DNA from: Ephydatia muelleri
Lineage: Eukaryota > Porifera > Demospongiae > Spongillida > Spongillidae
NCBI GenBank assembly: GCA_013339895.1
Contig: JABACO010000017.1
Span: 8,417,850-8,481,849, forward strand
Direction of reading: 5' to 3'
Length of the DNA: 64,000 bases
Under the pieces are notes generated by a model. It did no database searches. It saw only the letters and a list, made by a program, of their open reading frames with translations, and was not told the DNA's origin. Of the stretch, positions 23,864 through 34,771 are shown piece by piece. The stretch's first letter is position 1; each line of letters starts with the position of its first letter. Made by a program: the position numbers and the translations under genes.

Positions 23864-24103
23864 TGAGACAGTTTCCGCGAAAATTGCCCCACGGTTAAAA
23901 TGCATCGCGTTTGAATCGCTATAAATGCCCAACGGATAACGCTATCGACTTCCTAGTTTCAACACTTCATAGTGAAATGGTGTAGTATGAAGTATTGAAA
24001 ATAGGAAGTCGATAGCGTTATCCGTTGGGCATTTATAGCGATTCAAACGCGATGCATTTTTATAACATTTGAACCGTGGGGCAATTTTCGCGGAAACTGT
24101 CCC
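23864..24103. mobile_element. Near-perfect palindromic foldback element (GRGACAGTTTCC family)
   Basis: The two halves are inverse copies: GAGACAGTTTCCGCGAAAAT at the left and its complement ending GAAACTGTCCC at the right, with GATAGCGTTATCCGTTGGGC paired internally and a small loop near 23975. Half-copies sit in both arms of the 11.7/19.2-kb inverted repeat. No coding capacity. I take it as a non-autonomous foldback DNA element. Confidence 0.8.
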
Positions 24104-24376
24104 AAATACATAACAACATCATCATAAAAACATACATGTACTGGTAATTATGAAAAGCATGAAAGAAGAGGTAGTTGTAATATAGTGCTGACCTACAATG
24201 TGTAAGGCTACCACATAATTAGGAGACTTGTGAATGATGTCACATTAGGGATCAAAGCTGCATACAGAAGAGCAGGCCTCTTTCACCTGTTCAATTTATT
24301 TTGTGCCTTGGTTCACATGTTAGGTACTCTCTGTCCCCACACTACACAAGTACAACAATAGATTAAATAAAAAAAT

Positions 24377-25090
24377 CTGAACTAGCGGCAGCAGGTTTAG
24401 TATAGGATTGATTGAGAATTGATGAATATCATTTTAAAAACTTCACTCGCGTCTGGAGGGACAACGGAGAAACGGATCGCTTATCTCTTTGTCGCGATGG
24501 AACGAGAACTCAAAGATCTACAGTTCTACGTTTGTTCCGTGTCATAAAACAATGTGCTTTTAGAGAAACAAACGAGTTCCTTTTTCTCGTGCCCAGTCCC
24601 AGAATAATTCTCGGTTGTCGTTAGCTTCTTCCTTAGGAAGGTATAACACGAGCTACAAACGGTTTTGAAGAACAGCAATAGCACCAATATCTTCGGAATT
24701 CACCTGCACGTTATCCTTTAAGGTCATATCTGAACCTGCGTCAGCAGGTTCAATATAGGATTGATTGAGGAGTCATGAATGTCATTAAAAATTTTCAGTT
24801 GCGTCGCGAGGGACAACGAAGAAACGGATGGCTTTTCTCTTTGCAGCAATCGAACGACAACACCAAGATCTACGTTTTGGTGCTAGTTTCATGTCATAAA
24901 ACTATGCCCTTCTAGACCAACTAAGAACCTGTTTCTCGTGCCCATGCCCAAAAAAATTGTTGGTCGTCGTCGTCTTCTTCTTCTTCTTCTTCTTCTCCGT
25001 CAAGTATAACTCACGCTAGGAATGGTTTTAAAGAACGGCGATAGTACCAATCGCTTCAGAATTTACCGGCGCGGTGCCCCTTATGGTAAT
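24377..25090. repeat. Tandem duplication, 353-bp period
   Basis: CTGAAC...GCAGCAGGTT...ATAGGATTGATTGA starts at 24377 and again at 24730. The copies then run in parallel (GGGACAAC, CTCTTTG, GTCATAAAAC, TTCTCGTGCCCA, GTATAAC, AGAACRGCRATAG) with moderate divergence. Copy 2 contains a (CTT)n run at about 24976-25000. The pair lies directly upstream of the gene starting at 25264 and may include its promoter. Confidence 0.75.
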
Positions 25091-25263
25091 AAAGAAGCTA
25101 CAACGAAAAAGTACTATATACGGTATGGGTATATTACTATGTTCTAAATACAGGAGTATGGATAATTTTAGGCAGTATAAATACTCCAACAGGCACAAAA
25201 TTTATTTTGGTGTCAGTTTAATAGTCGTTACTTATTTTGGCTAGTGAAGTTGTTTTTCTAAAA

Positions 25264-26906
25264 ATGCCTTCGCGTATTAATCGAAAGAAGAGAACGAAGC
25301 AACGAGCGGAATACCTCCAAAAGCAAGAAGAGAACAAGGCTAAAGCCCGAGAGCGCTACAAGGCCGACCCTGAAAAAAAGAAGGCCTCTGTACGCGAGAG
25401 CTACAAGGCCGATCCTGAAAAAAAGAAGGCCTCTGTACGCGAGAGCTACATCGCAAATATTGAACCTAAGCGTGCTGCTAAAAGGCAGCGATATGGAGAG
25501 GACCTCGAGGAGAACCGTGCTGCTAAAAGGCAGCGATATGGAGAGGACCTCGAGGAGAACCGTGCTGCTAAAAGGCAGCGATATGGAGAGGACCTCGAGG
25601 AGAACCGTGCTGTTAAAAGGCAGCGATATCAAGAGAGCGTCGAGGAGAACCGTGCTGCTAAAAGGCGGATATACAGGGGTAATTCAGCTACCATTAAGGC
25701 AGCTAGAATGAGTCGGTATTGGAAGGGTCGTAGAACTACCACTACCACTACCACTACCACCCAAAGGTATGTTATAGCATGCTGTATGTACCATTTAAAA
25801 TCTAAGGGCTGCTATGCACGTGGCTCATGGCTTCCTGTCATGCACACATTAACACTCTTGTATGCCTGCATGACATATTATCAGATGTACAGTATGGCTT
25901 CCTACACGGGATGTTCCCTGGTAAAGGTCAATGTTTGTACAAAAGGTTATTTGTACATGTACATGCATCTGTGTCTGTTACATTGTAAATGTGATGTGCA
26001 ATAAAGGACTATACACATGTGTGTACTACTGTAATTGCATTTTCAGAAATTTAATTAACAAGTCTGTCATGCGCATCCAACCCTTGCATGCAGCCGATTA
26101 TCAGATGTACAGTAAGGCTTCCCACAAGTAAAAGTTCCCCATAGACATGTAAAGGGTACAAAAGGTAATTTGTGTCTCTCACATTGTTTTAAAGGTCCAC
26201 TACACATGTGTGTACAGAAAATTGAGTTGTATGAAAATAAAATAATTCACATTATGCGCAGTTGGTAAAATGTTTTGATACATGATAAGGCATAATGTGT
26301 GGTAAAATAAAAGTACTGCAACCCTATCTTCTCCCATATAGTTACTCCCTGTTTGAGCCCAACTCTCGCACACTAGCAGAGTATGGAGTGAGTCTTGAAA
26401 AAGCAATTCTTAGGGATAGTGAGCTTCTGAGTGATGTAAACAATGCTTTCTGCAATAGCCATCCATTGCTAGCTCAAAAGGTTGTTACAAGATCTGCCCG
26501 TGCAGCAGTAAGTAAGATTAGTGCAGATGCATTACTTGCTAAAGCAATAAGTGTACGAAGATCACAGGCAGGGTCTGGACCCTCCGCCACCACCAGCAGA
26601 AGCGCGGCCACCGCCTGCAGCAGCGCTGGACCCACCGCCTGCAGCGTTACCCCCGCTGATGCTCCCCCCAATGCTGCCCCCGCCTTTTTTACTGCCCCCG
26701 CCACCCGCATGGCCTTACCCCGGGGGGGGGGAGAAGAAGAAGAGGAAGAGGCCGAGGAAGAGGAGGCGGCAAAACTATTTATTTTATCAAAAACAACTAC
26801 ACTTATCACTATTAATTTTATTGTTATTGTAACATTAATTTTACATACGTATTTATTAAAGTTATATAGTAACTTGTGGTCGGGGCAATGCACAAAGCGT
26901 TCGTAA
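25264..26906 (+). CDS. Basic tandem-repeat protein, N-terminal part of a multicopy family
   Basis: Exon 1 runs 25264-25766 (ATG in a good AAAATGCC context, donor GTATGT). Exon 2 begins at 26342 after TATCTTCTCCCATATAG and joins in phase 2. Exon 1 encodes KADPEKKKASVRESY twice, then four 48-nt units giving RAAKRQRYGEDLEEN, then a Thr run. Exon 2 encodes YSLFEPNSRTLAEYGVSLEK and LLAKAISVRRSQAG, which I recognise from memory as the shared region of a large sponge/cnidarian family whose longer members look transposon-borne. After about 26570 the sequence is GC-rich: one frame is Ala/Ser/Glu-rich and runs to 26906, another is Pro-rich and ends in a KKKRKRPRKRRR cluster at about 26780. A 9-G run at about 26721 could have shifted the frame. 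Probably a DNA-binding, lysine/arginine-rich protein; truncated compared with the long family members. Confidence 0.6.
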
Positions 26907-26995
26907 GGTATAGACATTTTGTCCATTGCACATCGTTCCTCATCACATTACAGTTATGAAGCTTCGTTGACACGGAGAAAAAAAAACTTATGAAA

Positions 26996-27290
26996 CAAGT
27001 AAATAAAAACCTTCTCTAACGAGAAAGTTGGTGGGCATATAGGATTGACAATGTTGGTGTAAAAAGCACAGAAACAAGTGTGACAGAAATGTTACTGGAA
27101 AATTGAAATAGGCCTATATTTAGCCCATTTTCTCAGGCGTGCGCTGCCTAAATGTGACTGGGCTAAATATAGGCCTATTTCAATTTTCCAGTAACATTTC
27201 TGTCACACTTGTTTCTGTGCTTTTTACACCAACATTGTCAATCCTATATGCCCACCAACTTTCTCGTTAGAGAAGGTTTTTATTTACTTG
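26996..27290. mobile_element. Palindromic foldback MITE, GAGAAAGTTGGT family, best copy
   Basis: An almost perfect 295-bp palindrome: CAAGTAAATAAAAACCTTCT at the left pairs with the complement ending TTATTTACTTG, and GTGACAGAAATGTTACTGGA pairs internally around a loop near 27140. Two other locations in the window carry the same outer sequence (7299-7492; halves at 54375-54500 and 63485-63612). Confidence 0.85.
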
Positions 27291-27457
27291 TAGACACCTA
27301 GAAAGAGAAGTACCTCATGCGGTAGCAGGTTCTATATAGAGGGGTTGCAGTGTCATCCCGGGAAGGTTCACAACACTCGCCGCCATGTTTTTTGGTGTCC
27401 TAACTATTTTTATGTCTTCATTTATTACAAAGTGTGACGCGCACGCCACAGTACATT

Positions 27458-27717
27458 ATGAACAGCGCAAGCAACGAGCTGTTTCCTAGCGACGAAGAGA
27501 GATACGACAAAAAGCTACAATGTCTGTATGGACTTGGAACATACTGTGATCCGTTTGGCATACCTGACCAGCATTGGGTAGATGATGTTTCTAAGTGGCC
27601 TCCAGTTGACTACCCCCGTATTTATAATTGTACCTACTTTATTGAAACACCCGGAGGTTACACAAGAGAAAGGCTGAAAGCGTTTAAGAGTCTCGAAGCT
27701 TACAACTTCTATCAAAG
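27458..27717 (+). CDS. First exon of a YqaJ/SWIM-type transposon-associated protein
   Basis: ATG at 27458, open to a donor (CAAAG then GTTAAT) at 27717/27718, phase 2. The 86 residues include LGTYCDPFGIPDQHWVDDVS, KWPPVDYPRIYN and ETPGGYTRERLKAFKSLEAY. The order W-xx-D...WP.V....IYN, GxYTxExLKAxKSLEAYN is the conserved N-terminus I know from YqaJ-exonuclease/SWIM zinc finger proteins that are multicopy in sponges, cnidarians and fish. No following exon was located in the next kilobase, so this may be a 5' fragment. Nuclease function is inferred from relatives; the nuclease core is not in this exon. Confidence 0.5.
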
Positions 27718-28462
27718 GTTAATTGTCAGTCAAATGATTTCCACCTCTACTTAGGGGTTGGAAGTTTTTAGTTTCCCCACTCAGGTATCTTAAGACTAGC
27801 TACACCTATATTTGGAATTAGCAATATCAGCAATTTTAACCATTACAAGATACCGCATTTCCTTAAGGATGCTTGTTACAGCTATGTTTCTTTGTACCAA
27901 ATGTTTGTACAGTGATCCCGCAAAATAATGTAATTGTAGTTGTCATAGCAACCATCACCGTTTATTACATTGCGCTCCGTAATATGGGGGCGTTTCTTAA
28001 CGTTTTTGCAAAACCCGGGCGGCTAAATCTCGTTTCTATAGACTAAAAACGTCATATAGTATGCATTTGATACTGGTCTAACTAATGCCAGTAGGCAAAA
28101 TGAAACTTAACTTTGTATGCGTAAGTTGCATACAAAAACGATGAAATTTGTGCTTAATTTTTCGCAGTTTCGATGTTTACCTGCAAGCACTCTAAGCGTT
28201 TCAAAATACGGATCAAATTGCCTACTACAGTGATTAAATACAGTTATTCTTGAATTAGAAGAACTGCAGAAACATGCGAAAAACGATATTTTAACCATCC
28301 GGGTTTTCAATTCTAACATTCAATCCAATTATTTCACCACGCGTAACCGTTACCATAGAAACGACATTATATAATCATACCTTTTATTAATCAAAAATGT
28401 ATTGATCATTATGAATCGAGTGGTAATGTCCGTAGCCAGTCTTAACACACCTGAGCCCCTCC
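27718..28462. other. No gene seen
   Basis: Only short open frames with no family-like content. No repeat structure was found. Confidence 0.45.
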
Positions 28463-28652
28463 ACCCCAAACAATAAAAAATGGCTCATGTTTAAACGTGC
28501 GCATCTCCTTAACCTCGAAAGTCTCAAATGTATTCAGCATTTCAGAAACAAAATGGTACCTGTACATGATTATGAAAAAAGTTACACAGAAGCATTCGCG
28601 ATTACGTAGATACGGACATTTAAACATGAGCCATTTTTTATTGTTGGGGGCA
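28463..28652. mobile_element. Small TIR element (MITE-like)
   Basis: CCCAAACAATAAAAAATGGC then TCATGTTTAAA (28466-28496) is inverted at 28618-28648. The inverted repeats are about 28 bp with one or two mismatches, about 180 bp end to end. No coding capacity. Confidence 0.7.
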
Positions 28653-29397
28653 GAGGGAGGGTGGGGGGGGGGGGGAGCTTATTCGTGGTACTGTACGTTA
28701 TACACGAGTAGTAGATGATTCACAAAGTGGACAAATAGATAACATCCATTATTCTTATTCCTACACTAAACTGGTAAACATACTATTATGCACACAAGAA
28801 TATCTTTGTGGCAAACCACAGAACCTATACAAACTCTCTCTGGGGATTAAGGGCTATACGACACAAGATGGTCCAAGATGTCACTGGACCTGGTACAGAC
28901 ACAGACCCAAGCAAATAAAAGAGACCAAACACACAATGCACAACATAAATACCTAGGTAAAACTAATCAAGGGACTAGGAGGTTGAATGTCAAATACACA
29001 CCCACAGACAGTGACTTAGTATTGAAATCCCACCAATTATACTATCCATGTTGTGCCCTGAGATACAACCATTTGGTAGGCTTCGGCCATCACGTTTGAA
29101 GTGGGGTGGCAATCATTCCCCTACAATAGGCAGACTATCCAGTTCCCCTTAAACTCTTTCTCCAAGTTCTAGCATGAGCCCATCTCACCTTTGAAAACGT
29201 TCAGTGCTAAGTGATGAAGCAGAAGTAAGTGCTCAATCCAACTGTGCAAAAAGGAAAAGGTTAGGTTATTTAATATGCACTGCAACATGCACAAAAAACC
29301 AAAAGGACTTTAATCCAGCTCCCCACCTTAAAATTAATCCCCATCAATAAATGTATTAACACTCATCTGCCTTATATGTCAATTGTATGACTCAAGT
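28653..29397. other. No gene seen
   Basis: Starts with a G-run (about 28660-28676), then unique-looking AT-rich sequence to the start of the second minisatellite array. Confidence 0.45.
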
Positions 29398-32300
29398 GGG
29401 TGACCATGAGTGCAGAGAAGGGTGAACATGAGTGCAGAGAAGGGTGACCATGAGTGCAGAGAAGGGTGACCAGGAGTACAAAGAAGGTGACCATGAGTGC
29501 AGAGAAGGGTGACCATGAGTGCAGAGAAGGGTGACCATGAGTGCAGAAGAGGTGACCATGAGTGCAAAGAAAGGTGGCCATGAGTGCAGAGAAGGGTGAC
29601 CATGAGTGCAGAGAAGGTGATCATGAGTGCTGAGAAGGGTGACCATGAGTGCAGAGAAGGGTGACCATGAGTGCAGAGAAGGTGACCATGAGTGCAGAGA
29701 AGGGTGACAATGAGTGCAGAGAAGGTGATCATGAGTGCAGAGAAGGTGACCATGAGTGCAGAGAAGGGTGACCATGAATGCAGAGAAGGGTGACCATGAG
29801 TGCAGAGAAGGTGATCATGAGTACAGAGAAGGTAGCCATGAATGCAGAGAAGGTGACCATGAGTGCAGAGAAGGGTGACCATGAGTGCAGAGAAGAGTAA
29901 CCATGAGTGCAAAGAAGGTGACCATGAGTGCAGACAAAGGTGTAGAGGTGACCATGAGGGCAGAGAAGGGTGACCATGAGTGCAGAGAAGGGTGACCACG
30001 AGTGCAGAGAAGGTGACCATGAGTGCAGACAAGGGTGCAGAGGTGACCATGAGGGTAGAGAAGGGTGACCATGAGTGCAGAGAAGGGTGGCCATGAGTGC
30101 AGAAAAGGTGACCATGAGTGCAGAGAAAGGTGACCATGAGTGCAGAGAAGGGTGACCATGAGTGCAGAGAAGGTGATCATGAGTGCAGAGAAGGTGACCA
30201 TGAGTGCAGAGAAGGTGATCATGACTGCAGAGAAGATGGCAATGAGTGTAGAGAAGGGTGACCATGGGTGCAGAGAAGGGTGACCATGAATGCAGAGAAG
30301 GTGACCATGAGTGCAGAGAAGGGTGACCATGAGTGCAGAGAAGGTGACCATGAGTGCAGAGAAGGGTGACCATGAGTGCAGAGAAGGTGACCATGAGTGC
30401 AGAGAAGGGTGACCATGAGTGCAGAGAAGGGTGACCATGAGTGCAAAGAAGGTGATCATGAGTGCAGAGAAGGTGACCATGAGTGCAGAGAAGGTGATCA
30501 TGACTGCAGAGAAGATGGCAATGAGTGTAGAGAAGGGTGACCATGGGTGCAGAGAAGGGTGACCATGAATGCAGAGAAGGTGACCATGAGTGCAGAGAAG
30601 GGTGACCATGAGTGCAGAGAAGGTGATCATGAGTGCAGAGAAGGTGGCCATGAGTGCAGAGAAGGTGACCATGAGTGCAGAGAAGGGTGACCATGAGTGC
30701 AGAGAAGGGTGATCATGATTGCAAAGAAGGTGATCATGAGTGCAGACAAGGGTGTAGAGGTGACTATGAGTGCAGAGAAGGGTGACCATGAGTGCAGAGA
30801 AGGTGACCATGAGTGCAGAGAAAGGTGACCATGAGTGCAGAGATGGTGACCATAAGTGCAGAGAAGGTGATCATGAGTGCAGAGAAGGTGGCCATGAGTG
30901 CAGAGAAGGTGACCATGAGTGCAGAGAAGGGTGACCATGAGTGCAGAGAAGGGTGACCATGAGTGCAGAGAAGGTGACCATGATTGCAGACAAGGGTGTA
31001 GAGGTGACTATGAGTGCAGAGAAGGGTGACCATGAGTGCAGAGAAGGTGACCATGAGTGCAGAGAAAGGTGACCATGAGTGCAGAGATGGTGACCATAAG
31101 TGCAGAGAAGGTGACCATGAGTGCAGAGAAGGTGACCACGAGTGCAGAGAAAGGTGGCCATGAGTGCAGAGAAGGGTGACCATGAGTGCAGAGAAGGTGA
31201 CCATGAGTGCAGACAAGGGTGTAGAGGTGACCATGAGGGCAGAGAAGGGTGACCATGAGTACAGAAAAGGGTGACCATGAGTGCAGAGAAGGTGACCATG
31301 AGTGCAGAGAAGGTGACTATGAGTGCAGAAGAGGTGACCATGAGTGCAAAGAAAGGTGGCCATGAGTGCAGAGAAGGGTGACCATGAGTGCAGAGAAGGT
31401 GACCATGAGTGCAGAGAAGGTGACCATGAGTGCAGAGAAGGGTGACCATGAATGCAGAGAAGGGTGACCATGAGTGCAGAGAAGGTGATCAAGAGTTCAG
31501 AGAAGGTAGTCATGAATGCAGAGAAGGGTGACCATGAGTGCAGAGAAGAGTGACCATGAGTGCAGAGAAGGTGACCATGAGTGCAGACAAAGGTGTAGAG
31601 GTGACCATGAGGGCAGAGAAGGGTGACCATGAGTGCAGAGAAGGGTGACCACGAGTGCAGAGAAGGTGACTACGAGTGCAGAGAAAGGTGACCATGAGTG
31701 CAGAGAAGGGTGACCATGAGTGCAGAGAAGGTGACCATGAGTGCAGACAAGGGTGTAGAGGTGACCATGAGGGTGGAGAAGGGTGACCATGAGTGCAGAG
31801 AAGGGTGGCCATGAGTGCAGAGAAGGTGACCATGAGTGCAGAGAAAGGTGACCATGAGTGCAGAGAAGGGTGACCATGAGTGCAGAGAAGGTGATCATGA
31901 GTGCAGAGAAGGTGACCATGAGTGCAGAGAAGGTGGCCATGAGTGCAGAGAAGATGACCATGAGTGCAGAGAAGGGTGACCATGAGTGCAGAGAAGGTGA
32001 CCATGAGTGCAGAGAAGGTGATCATGAGTGCAGAGGTGGCCATGAGTGTAGAGAAGGGTGACCATGGGTGCAGAGAAGGGTGACCATGAATGCAGAGAAG
32101 GTGACCATGAGTGCAGAGAAGGGTGACCATGAGTGCAGAGAAGGTGACCATGATTGCAGACAAGGGTGTAGAGGTGACTATGAGTGCAGAGAAGGGTGAC
32201 CATGAGTGCAGAGAAGGTGACCATGAGTGCAGAGAAAGGTGACCATGAGTGCAGAGATGGTGACCATAAGTGCAGAGAAGGTGACCATGAGTGCAGAGAA

Positions 32301-33637
32301 GGTGACCACGAGTGCAGAGAAAGGTGGCCATGAGTGCAGAGAAGGGTGACCATGAGTGCAGAGAAGGTGACCATGAGTGCAGACAAGGGTGTAGAGGTGA
32401 CCATGAGGGCAGAGAAGGGTGACCATGAGTACAGAAAAGGGTGACCATGAGTGCAGAGAAGGTGACCATGAGTGCAGAGAAGGTGACTATGAGTGCAGAA
32501 GAGGTGACCATGAGTGCAAAGAAAGGTGGCCATGAGTGCAGAGAAGGGTGACCATGAGTGCAGAGAAGGTGACCATGAGTGCAGAGAAGGTGACCATGAG
32601 TGCAGAGAAGGGTGACCATGAATGCAGAGAAGGGTGACCATGAGTGCAGAGAAGGTGATCAAGAGTTCAGAGAAGGTAGTCATGAATGCAGAGAAGGGTG
32701 ACCATGAGTGCAGAGAAGAGTGACCATGAGTGCAGAGAAGGTGACCATGAGTGCAGACAAAGGTGTAGAGGTGACCATGAGGGCAGAGAAGAGTGACCAT
32801 GAGTGCAGAGAAGGGTGACCACGAGTGCAGAGAAGGTGACTACGAGTGCAGAGAAAGGTGACCATGAGTGCAGAGAAGGGTGACCATGAGTGCAGAGAAG
32901 GTGACCATGAGTGCAGACAAGGGTGTAGAGGTGACCATGAGGGTGGAGAAGGGTGACCATGAGTGCAGAGAAGGGTGGCCATGAGTGCAGAGAAGGTGAC
33001 CATGAGTGCAGAGAAAGGTGACCATGAGTGCAGAGAAGGGTGACCATGAGTGCAGAGAAGGTGATCATGAGTGCAGAGAAGGTGACCATGAGTGCAGAGA
33101 AGGTGGCCATGAGTGCAGAGAAGATGACCATGAGTGCAGAGAAGGGTGACCATGAGTGCAGAGAAGGTGACCATGAGTGCAGAGAAGGTGATCATGAGTG
33201 CAGAGGTAGCCATGAGTGTAGAGAAGGGTGACCATGGGTGCAGAGAAGGGTGACCATGAATGCAGAGAAGGTGACCATGAGTGCAGAGAAGGGTGACCAT
33301 GAGAGCAGAGAAGGTGATCATGAGTGCAGAGAAGGTGGCCATGAGTGCAGAGAAGGTGACCATGAGTGCAGAGAAGGTGACCATGATTGCAGACAAGGGT
33401 GTAGAGGTGACTATGAGTGCAGAGCAGGGTGACCATGAGTGCAGAGAAGGTGACCATGAGTGCAGAGAAAGGTGACCATGAGTGCAGAGAAGGTGACCAT
33501 AAGTGCAGAGAAGGTGACCATGAGTGCAGAGAAGGTGACCATGAGTGCAGAGAAAGGTGGCCATGAGTGCAGAGAAGGGTGACCATGAGTGCAGAGAAGG
33601 TGACCATGAGTGCAGACAAGGGTGTAGAGGTGACCAT
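29398..33637. repeat. 22-bp minisatellite, array 2 (4.2 kb)
   Basis: Same unit as array 1 but with frequent 21-bp variants (GGTGACC in place of GGGTGACC) and GTGATCATGAG, GACAAGGGTGTAGAGGTGAC and AAGATGGC variants. A higher-order segment of about 1170 bp is tandemly duplicated: 31008-31256, 31497-31961 and 31858-32061 recur at +1170. A shorter 280-bp duplication lies at 30205-30310 / 30485-30590. It is continuous with array 3 apart from the inserted retrotransposon. Confidence 0.95.
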
Positions 33638-33769
33638 TGTAGAGATTATGCACAAACCATATGTTGAATCACGCAGCTCATAACATCCCTACACAACCTA
33701 TACACGAACTCCAATAAGACCCCCCCACCACACAGCGCATGCGCATACATGTCCCAGTCTACTACTACA
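33638..33769 (-). repeat. 3' LTR (132 bp)
   Basis: On the minus strand it begins TGTAGTAGTAG and ends CTACA. It matches the 5' LTR except for a 9-bp gap near its 3' end and at least one substitution (CACCACACAG against CACCACCCAG on the plus strand). Confidence 0.9.
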
Positions 33770-33784
33770 TCCCCCTTTATAAGT

Positions 33785-34771
33785 TCAATAATAGTCTGGC
33801 CGTCTAGATATTCTCCCACTTCTTGTTCTTATTACATGCTCTTCTTTGGGTTCCATCCTAGGTGCTTGTCTCTCCCGTGTCTCTGGTTCTTCCCGGTCGC
33901 CTTCGTCTTTCTTTTTCTCATCTTGGGGTTCGCTATTCGATATCTCTGTATTCACATGTTTTTCCCCTTCATCTTTCTCTTCTTCATCTTGAGGTTCCCT
34001 ATTTGATATCTCTGTGTCCACCTGTTTGTCCTCTTCTGCTACATCCCTCAATTTATCACTCTCATCCTCTACTCTTCGCCTGCCCTGTTCATCTGCAGTT
34101 TCCTCCTCCTCTGACATATCCCCTCCTCTCTCATCTTGGTCTTTTGGCATAAGAACTAAACCACGCCTATTTCGTCTGAAGTTCCCTTCTTGTGTCTCCA
34201 CCACAAAGGATCGCGGAGCGATCACTTTCACAACCCTCCCCATAGTGTGACGATCCAAAATCCACACTGTATCTCCCGGGTGCAATGTAGGAAGCATCTT
34301 TACTCCATGATCTGCATCAAAATTCTTCTTTTGTCTCCCTTTTACTTGGTCATTTTTGTTCGACAGTACTGTAGGATCCGGAAGTTTGGGGACTCTCTGT
34401 TCCTGAGCCATAGGCAAAGTGGTTCTGAGTCTCCTACACATAAGCAATTCAGCTGGACTGTAACCGATTTCAAGAGGAGTCGCACGGTATATCAGCAAGG
34501 CCAAAAATGGATCTTTTTCTTTTTTCCATAGACTTATCACTGTTCTTACTGCCCGCTCTGCTTCCCCATTGGACTGTGGATAAAGTGGGCTACTAGTGAT
34601 GAGTTCAAAACCATACTCCCTACTGAATTTCTGAAATGTTCTCGAAGAAAACTGAGGACCATTATCAGATACAACTTCTTCCGGCACTCCATGCCTTGCA
34701 AAAATGCCTTTCACTGCTCCTATCACAGCCTCAGTTGACAGACCTCCCAACCTGGTTACCTCTATGAACCT
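33785..34771 (-). pseudogene. Integrase catalytic core and C-terminal tail, cut off from gag-pol by a stop
   Basis: In the same frame as the upstream polyprotein and beginning right after its TAA. It has the second catalytic Asp in VVSDNGPQFSS and the catalytic Glu in NGEAERAV, spaced as in D-D(35)-E integrases, then PGDTVWILDRHTMGRVVKV (the C-terminal DNA-binding region) and a long acidic tail with two repeats of a KDEGEKHVNTEISN type. Without read-through this part would not be made with pol. Confidence 0.85.

Noticed and set aside
29372..33655. Many overlapping long frames on both strands
   Set aside because: Same minisatellite, array 2.
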